Shown piece after piece: positions 22,736 to 25,353 of a stretch of DNA of 25,353 nt. The notes under the pieces were generated by a model. That model saw only the letters and a program-made list of their open reading frames with translations, searched no databases and had not been told where the DNA came from. The stretch's first letter is position 1. Every line of letters begins with the position of its first letter. The stretch spans positions 1-25,353 of the IMG/VR virus record IMGVR_UViG_3300030109_000415; one strand, given 5' to 3'. Both the position numbers and the translations under genes were made by a program. The stretch is from a virus.

Positions 22736-23208
22736 GGGCTAATTATTATGCAATAATTCCTGCAGGGGTAAGGTATTCGGATATTAAACCGAATGCCAAA
22801 CTCTTGTACGGAGAGCTTACAGCATTAGCTTATAAAGAGGGTTATTGTTTTGCTAGTAATAATTATTTTGCAGAATTATATAATGTATCTAAAAATACAA
22901 TTTCATTATGGATAAAAGAATTACTTACAGCTGGATTCATAGAATGTGAAATGATTTACAAGGGTAAGCAGATAATAGAACGGAGATTATATATACTTCC
23001 AATTATTGAGACTATCACTAAAAATGATGAGGGGGGTGTCATTAAAAAGGAGGAGGATAATAATATTAATTCTAATACTATAAATAAAATAACATATCGT
23101 AAATTAAAATTTGAGGAGATTGTTTTTCAATGCACTGATATTAGCAAAGATGTTTTAAAAGAATTTTGTGATTATTGGACAGAGCAGAATTTGAAAGGAA
23201 CAAAATAA
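22732..23208 (+). CDS. Winged-helix replication protein (3' end probably truncated)
   Basis: The 158-residue protein begins MRANYYAIIPAGVRYSDIKPNAKLLYGEL. It shows ASNNYFAELYNVSKNTISLWIKELLTAGFIE, a winged helix of the HTH_36 type found in phage replication initiators. Residues 100-120 are a Glu/Asn-rich linker. The C-terminal part reaches FCDYWTEQNLKGTK and stops. Related proteins usually continue after this FCDYWTE...GTK block, and matching sequence does appear after the stop in another frame (23204-23317). The gene therefore seems shortened by a frameshift or deletion. It overlaps the HTH_39 gene by 4 nt and closes the replication block. Confidence 0.72.
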   Translation: MRANYYAIIPAGVRYSDIKPNAKLLYGELTALAYKEGYCFASNNYFAELYNVSKNTISLWIKELLTAGFIECEMIYKGKQIIERRLYILPIIETITKNDEGGVIKKEEDNNINSNTINKITYRKLKFEEIVFQCTDISKDVLKEFCDYWTEQNLKGTK

Positions 23209-23317
23209 TTCAAATTGGAATAAAGCTACACCAAAAAGTAAGATACATCAATCAATTAATGCACATCAAAAAGCTCGTGAAATGATTAAAAAAATGAATA
23301 GTAATGGTAATATGTAA
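23204..23317 (+). pseudogene. Out-of-frame remnant of the replication protein's C-terminus
   Basis: Read one base out of frame from the upstream stop, this stretch encodes NNSNWNKATPKSK followed by IHQSINAHQKAREMIKKMN, ending at TAA 23315-23317. It has the amino acid make-up of the normal end of such proteins and no start codon of its own near the beginning. The shift could be one base lost or gained near the A-run at 23202-23205, or a larger internal deletion, since the usual MRFE...ARW block is also missing. A programmed shift is possible but no slip signal is obvious. Confidence 0.5.
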
Positions 23318-23331
23318 AATGCTCGGAGACT

Positions 23332-23409
23332 CGTTTTAAAGCGATTTAACAGATTTTCTCTATTCTCTAATAGGATACTATGAATTAAAGGAGAACTTCG
23401 TTTTACTAG
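23332..23409 (+). repeat. Intergenic repeat copy B
   Basis: This is the counterpart of 6281-6358: 23 of 26 bases identical at the start (around AAGCGATTTAA), with TACTATG and CTAG at the same offsets and TTCGTT within 3 nt. The unconserved middle here holds a CTATT-CTCT-AATAG hairpin (23360-23373). It fills the gap between the damaged replication gene and the next gene, ending 12 nt before its ATG. Confidence 0.6.
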
Positions 23410-23421
23410 ATATAAGACAAA

Positions 23422-23802
23422 ATGAAAATTAAAGAAATAGAAATAGAAGAATTAAGGACAAAATGCGTAGATTTGCTGTCAAGAACATTCTTACAATTAA
23501 GACAAAATCCAACTGAAGATGATATTGTAATGCTTGCAGTTATTTTAGCTGAAGACTTAAAAGAAGATTTTGAGAAATTAGAATTTCGTGATATTGAGCA
23601 GGCGTTTAGATTAGGCATAAGAAACACAGACGATTTTGTAGTTGGTGTTAAAACTTGGTACAGATGGATAAAAAGACACCGGCAGGTAATTTGGGATAAT
23701 GAAGACAAAGAGCCAGAAAGAGTAGACAAAAGATTGAGGTATCGTTCTAAAAAAGGAACAGGATTAAAAAAATTAAGTAATCAATTAAAATATTTAAAAT
23801 GA
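23422..23802 (+). CDS. Unknown phage protein of the replication region
   Basis: The 126-residue protein is helical and charged. It has VMLAVILAEDLKEDFEKLEFRDIEQAFRLGIRN followed by VVGVKTWYRWIKRHRQVIW. This general outline, a short helical bundle with an 'F..L...ei..AF..G' block and a Trp-rich end, recurs in small proteins of Bacteroidota phage replication regions. I know no established function. A helicase-loading or primosomal accessory role would fit the context. It starts 12 nt after the repeat copy B, and its stop overlaps the next small gene by 4 nt. Confidence 0.68.
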   Translation: MKIKEIEIEELRTKCVDLLSRTFLQLRQNPTEDDIVMLAVILAEDLKEDFEKLEFRDIEQAFRLGIRNTDDFVVGVKTWYRWIKRHRQVIWDNEDKEPERVDKRLRYRSKKGTGLKKLSNQLKYLK

Positions 23803-23954
23803 AACAGCCAGACCCACAGCTCCACCAACAAATTAGTTTTATGAAATCAACTATAAGAATAGCTGGATACTTTTGTTTACTATTTTCAGTAGGGTGGGGA
23901 GTAGCTTTTTTAGTGATAAGTGAATTTCTGGGGATAATGGAAGAAACGGTATAG
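23799..23954 (+). CDS. Small single-pass membrane protein
   Basis: A 51-residue frame starts at 23799, overlapping the previous stop by 4 nt (ATGA). It reads MKQPDPQLHQQISFMKST, then a hydrophobic segment at about residues 22-45 (AGYFCLLFSVGWGVAFLVI), then an acidic end, IMEETV. It is too short to classify. Coupled starts and a clean membrane helix make it a likely real gene. A superinfection-exclusion or membrane-docking role is possible but unsupported. Confidence 0.58.
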   Translation: MKQPDPQLHQQISFMKSTIRIAGYFCLLFSVGWGVAFLVISEFLGIMEETV

Positions 23955-23958
23955 GTTT

Positions 23959-24036
23959 GAGGGGGTTAGTAATTTAATTAAATTAACAGAGCGGTTATAT
24001 TTTGTGACTATTACAATTCCTCCTCATTCCTTTTTT
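23959..24036 (+). terminator. Terminator-like long stem with palindromic loop
   Basis: GAGGGGG (23959-23965) pairs with CCTCCTC (24019-24025), with one wobble. GTAAT (23969-23973) pairs with ATTAC (24010-24014) further in, and ATTCCTTTTTT follows. The loop contains a perfect 16-nt palindrome, TAATTTAATTAAATTA (23970-23985). Both its shape and its edges (GGGG, then TAGTA) resemble the element at 21356. It separates the small membrane gene from the cyclotransferase gene. Confidence 0.5.
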
Positions 24037-24049
24037 AAAAATAAAAACT

Positions 24050-24409
24050 ATGAATAAGATATTTGTATACGGAACATTAAAAAGTGGTTATCATAATGAC
24101 GGCTTTCTAGCAAAAGCTAGATTTTTAGGAGAAGCAATGACAATGAAAGATTTTACTTTATTAACTAATCATTATACAGGATTACCATATGTAATAAAAG
24201 AAGCTAGTTATCCAATTGAAGGAGAGTTATATGAAGTTGATGAATGGACTTTTATGACAATAGATAATTTAGAAGGGCATCCACATTTTTATTGTAGAGA
24301 ATTAGTAGATTTAGAAGTAAACAATAAAAAAGAAAGGGGGTGGCTGTATTTTTTAATGCAAGACTACGATAATAGGGATGTAAGAAAAAATCCAACAGGT
24401 AGATGGTAA
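24050..24409 (+). CDS. Gamma-glutamylcyclotransferase-like protein (AIG2/GGCT fold)
   Basis: The 119-residue protein has the glycine-loop motif VYGTLKSG (6-13), a GLPYVI strand and GELYEVDEWTF...DNLEGHPHFYCR. In the last of these, Glu75 aligns with the catalytic acid of the family. The fold converts gamma-glutamyl amines or dipeptides into 5-oxoproline and the free amine. Length is typical for a minimal GGCT. It is preceded by an A-rich leader, and its stop overlaps the next start. With the amidoligase and amidotransferase 4-6 kb upstream on the same strand, it may reverse or trim the amide product. The physical link is looser than for those two. Confidence 0.85.
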   Translation: MNKIFVYGTLKSGYHNDGFLAKARFLGEAMTMKDFTLLTNHYTGLPYVIKEASYPIEGELYEVDEWTFMTIDNLEGHPHFYCRELVDLEVNNKKERGWLYFLMQDYDNRDVRKNPTGRW

Positions 24410-24600
24410 AAAAAAGAGATAGATTTCAAAATCCATTAAAAGAAAAACTTAATGATTACAGAGGACATCTTTTGACTTTGGATGAGATATTGGATTACAT
24501 ATATTCTATTGACCCAAAGTTTAAAAATAAAATCTTAAGTTTGCAGAATGAAAAGCTACAAAGGAATAAAAAAAATACTAAAACAGCAGATAAAAAATAA
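24403..24600 (+). CDS. Small basic protein, function unknown
   Basis: The 65-residue protein starts at 24403, inside the cyclotransferase stop (ATGGTAA), so it is probably coupled. It is rich in Lys and Asp, with a helical centre, LTLDEILDYIYSIDPKFKNKILSL, and a Lys/Asn-rich tail. No motif is recognised. The following ORF overlaps it by 53 nt. The tail of this frame may be non-essential, or one of the two frames may start later than annotated. It is plausible as a gene, and its function is open. Confidence 0.5.
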   Translation: MVKKRDRFQNPLKEKLNDYRGHLLTLDEILDYIYSIDPKFKNKILSLQNEKLQRNKKNTKTADKK

Positions 24601-24745
24601 TTCATCTTTGAAATGGGCTTGGAAAAGATGTGAGCAAGAAGAAGAATTTGTCTGCGTATTTATTAATATACCATCTTGGAGCAAAGAATTATACACAGCA
24701 AGTCAGCTCCTTGCAAAAATAGATGAAAGCACTAATACAATTTGA
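24548..24745 (+). CDS. Small protein, function unknown
   Basis: The 65-residue frame begins MKSYKGIKKILKQQIKNN, a basic amphipathic helix, and continues SSLKWAWKRCEQEEEFVCVFINIPSW. Its 53-nt overlap with the previous gene is long, and no later ATG exists, so the true start could be a TTG at about 24608. It overlaps the next gene by 23 nt. Residue composition looks protein-like (Trp, Cys and Phe spread in a plausible fold). I have no family for it. Confidence is moderate that it is translated. Confidence 0.45.
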   Translation: MKSYKGIKKILKQQIKNNSSLKWAWKRCEQEEEFVCVFINIPSWSKELYTASQLLAKIDESTNTI

Positions 24746-24935
24746 AATAAAAGACGAAAAAGGTATTTCGGATGATGAATTAAAGCAAAAATTAGTTCAA
24801 GTGATTGCAGATATAATGGAAGACTGGTTAAAAGGCGATGGAGTATTAATGATTGATTTTATACACACTTATAATAATGAGGATACTAAAAAAGACGATT
24901 TATTTAGTTTTTATATTGACGAAACTATACATTGA
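24723..24935 (+). CDS. Small acidic protein, function unknown
   Basis: The 70-residue protein begins MKALIQFEIKDEKGISDDEL. It has an alpha/beta layout: a first strand, a helix (LKQKLVQVIADIMEDWLKG) and a second strand (VLMIDFIHTYN). It ends in an acidic stretch, DDLFSFYIDETIH. This resembles a small ferredoxin-like fold. Its 3' part overlaps a 50-residue membrane protein frame by 59 nt. No enzyme motif is seen. It is likely real from the coherent fold pattern and tandem packing. Confidence 0.55.
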   Translation: MKALIQFEIKDEKGISDDELKQKLVQVIADIMEDWLKGDGVLMIDFIHTYNNEDTKKDDLFSFYIDETIH

Positions 24936-25029
24936 ATTATTAGGGGGCGTGATTACAATATTATTTTTAATTTTATTTGTATTACCTCTAAATTTCCTGT
25001 ATGAAAGAGCAAAATCCCTATTTAATTAA
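24877..25029 (+). CDS. Small membrane protein, function unknown
   Basis: A 50-residue frame starts MRILKKTIYLVFILTKLYIE. It has hydrophobic stretches at about 8-15 and 23-38 (GGVITILFLILFVLPLNFL) and a basic end, YERAKSLFN. It begins inside the previous gene (59-nt overlap) but continues 94 nt beyond its stop with a clear membrane segment, which a shadow frame would be unlikely to give. TTG at 24916 is an alternative start. Small Lys-start membrane proteins of this kind are common at phage operon ends. Confidence 0.5.
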   Translation: MRILKKTIYLVFILTKLYIELLGGVITILFLILFVLPLNFLYERAKSLFN

Positions 25030-25040
25030 AAAATACGGCT

Positions 25041-25060
25041 ATTTTAACGCGATTTAAGAG
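25041..25060 (+). repeat. Intergenic repeat copy C (short core only)
   Basis: TTTTAACGCGATTTAAGAG repeats the core of copies A and B. GCGATTTAAGAG is identical to copy A over 12 nt. The downstream TACTATG/TTCGTT blocks are not kept. Just after it, TTTGAG (25064-25069) and CTCAAA (25088-25093) form a dyad. The repeat lies between the small membrane gene and the promoter of the VRR-NUC gene. Nothing else is visible in 25030-25142. Confidence 0.5.
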
Positions 25061-25107
25061 CATTTTGAGATTTTTACATAGTAGAGGCTCAAATTCATAA
25101 TTTTTTA

Positions 25108-25115
25108 TATCTTTG
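25108..25115 (+). promoter_or_regulatory. Candidate -7 promoter element before the VRR-NUC gene
   Basis: TATCTTTG matches TAnnTTTG and lies 27 nt before the ATG at 25143. It is identical to the box at 18040, and TGGCG follows it much as GGCGG follows that one. No clear TTG lies 17-23 nt upstream. It suggests that the nuclease gene opens a new transcript. Confidence 0.42.
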
Positions 25116-25142
25116 TGGCGTATTCATAATGATACTCCTAGT

Positions 25143-25353
25143 ATGTCGGAAGCCAATTTACAAGCAAATGTCGTAAAATACCTAAAACTCCAATATCCAC
25201 AAGTAATTTATTGTGCCTCATTAGGTGGTCAATATCAGCGTTATATTTCACAAAGAAATAAAGCGAAATCTACTGGCTATGTAAAGGGGTTTCCCGACCT
25301 AGGAGTTTATGAAGCTAAAGGAGGGTATCACGGACTATTTCTTGAGATAAAAA
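25143..25353 (+). CDS. VRR-NUC domain nuclease (3' partial)
   Basis: The first 70 residues read MSEANLQANVVKYLKLQYPQ, then GYVKGFPDLGVYEAKGGYHGLFLEIK. The PD (51-52) and E-x-K (68-70) residues form the PD-(D/E)xK active site of VRR-NUC proteins, with the usual GG before GLFLEIK. The family cleaves branched DNA structures, such as Holliday junctions or flaps, in recombination and replication restart. Stand-alone phage versions of 100-160 residues are common, so much of the gene lies beyond the window. The ATG at 25143 is the only in-frame start after the promoter box. Confidence 0.87.
   Translation, partial: MSEANLQANVVKYLKLQYPQVIYCASLGGQYQRYISQRNKAKSTGYVKGFPDLGVYEAKGGYHGLFLEIK

Noticed and set aside
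1-25353. CRISPR array, insertion sequence or integrase/att site
   Set aside because: No regularly spaced repeats, transposase, integrase or target duplication was seen. The repeats at 6281, 23332 and 25041 are too far apart and divergent to be an array.

Overview
The window is a contiguous piece of a tailed double-stranded DNA phage or prophage. It is AT-rich and every gene lies on the + strand. The host is probably in the Bacteroidota, most likely a Flavobacterium-like organism. Four things suggest this: several intergenic TAnnTTTG boxes (the Bacteroidota -7 promoter element), one with a TTG 19 nt upstream; start codons preceded by A-rich stretches more often than by Shine-Dalgarno sequences; strong AT codon bias; and protein families familiar from flavobacterial phages. 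The morphology is probably siphoviral with an HK97-type head. There is a long TP901-type tape measure and a tail tube protein, but no sheath or baseplate wedge genes.

Layout. 1-2483: the end of an unknown gene, a small membrane protein, both terminase subunits (P27-type small, HK97/YmfN-like large) and a small unknown gene. 2491-6240: a promoter, portal, a prohead protease with an unusual acidic insert, the major capsid protein and a hairpin terminator. 6241-6433: an intergenic region carrying a repeat found again at 23332 and, in part, at 25041. 6434-8411: the neck genes (gp6-like connector, head closure, gp10-like, DUF3168-like). 8427-12541: a small gene, tail tube, a candidate RNA pseudoknot, two tail chaperone frames joined by a -1 slippery site, and the tape measure. 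12545-16447: a 1300-residue tail tip/fibre protein. 16449-18036: the lysis region (holin-like protein, M15 peptidase, second small membrane protein) followed by a calcineurin-like phosphoesterase. 18037-18348: a regulatory region with a candidate small RNA and a promoter covered by a dyad operator. 18349-21367: an amidoligase, a class II glutamine amidotransferase and small unknown proteins. 21484-23317: replication genes (NGO0469-like protein, DnaA-domain-IV-like protein, HTH_39 protein, winged-helix replication protein with an apparently damaged 3' end). 23422-25353: small unknown genes, a gamma-glutamylcyclotransferase and the start of a VRR-NUC nuclease.

How it fits together. The first 18 kb builds the head, neck, tail and lysis apparatus in canonical order. 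The part after 18.3 kb looks like an early or middle region with its own regulated promoter. Its most interesting feature is one transcription direction encoding an amidoligase, a stand-alone class II glutamine amidotransferase and a gamma-glutamylcyclotransferase. This triad is expected to make, feed and undo gamma-glutamyl or other amide/isopeptide bonds, on a target the sequence does not reveal.
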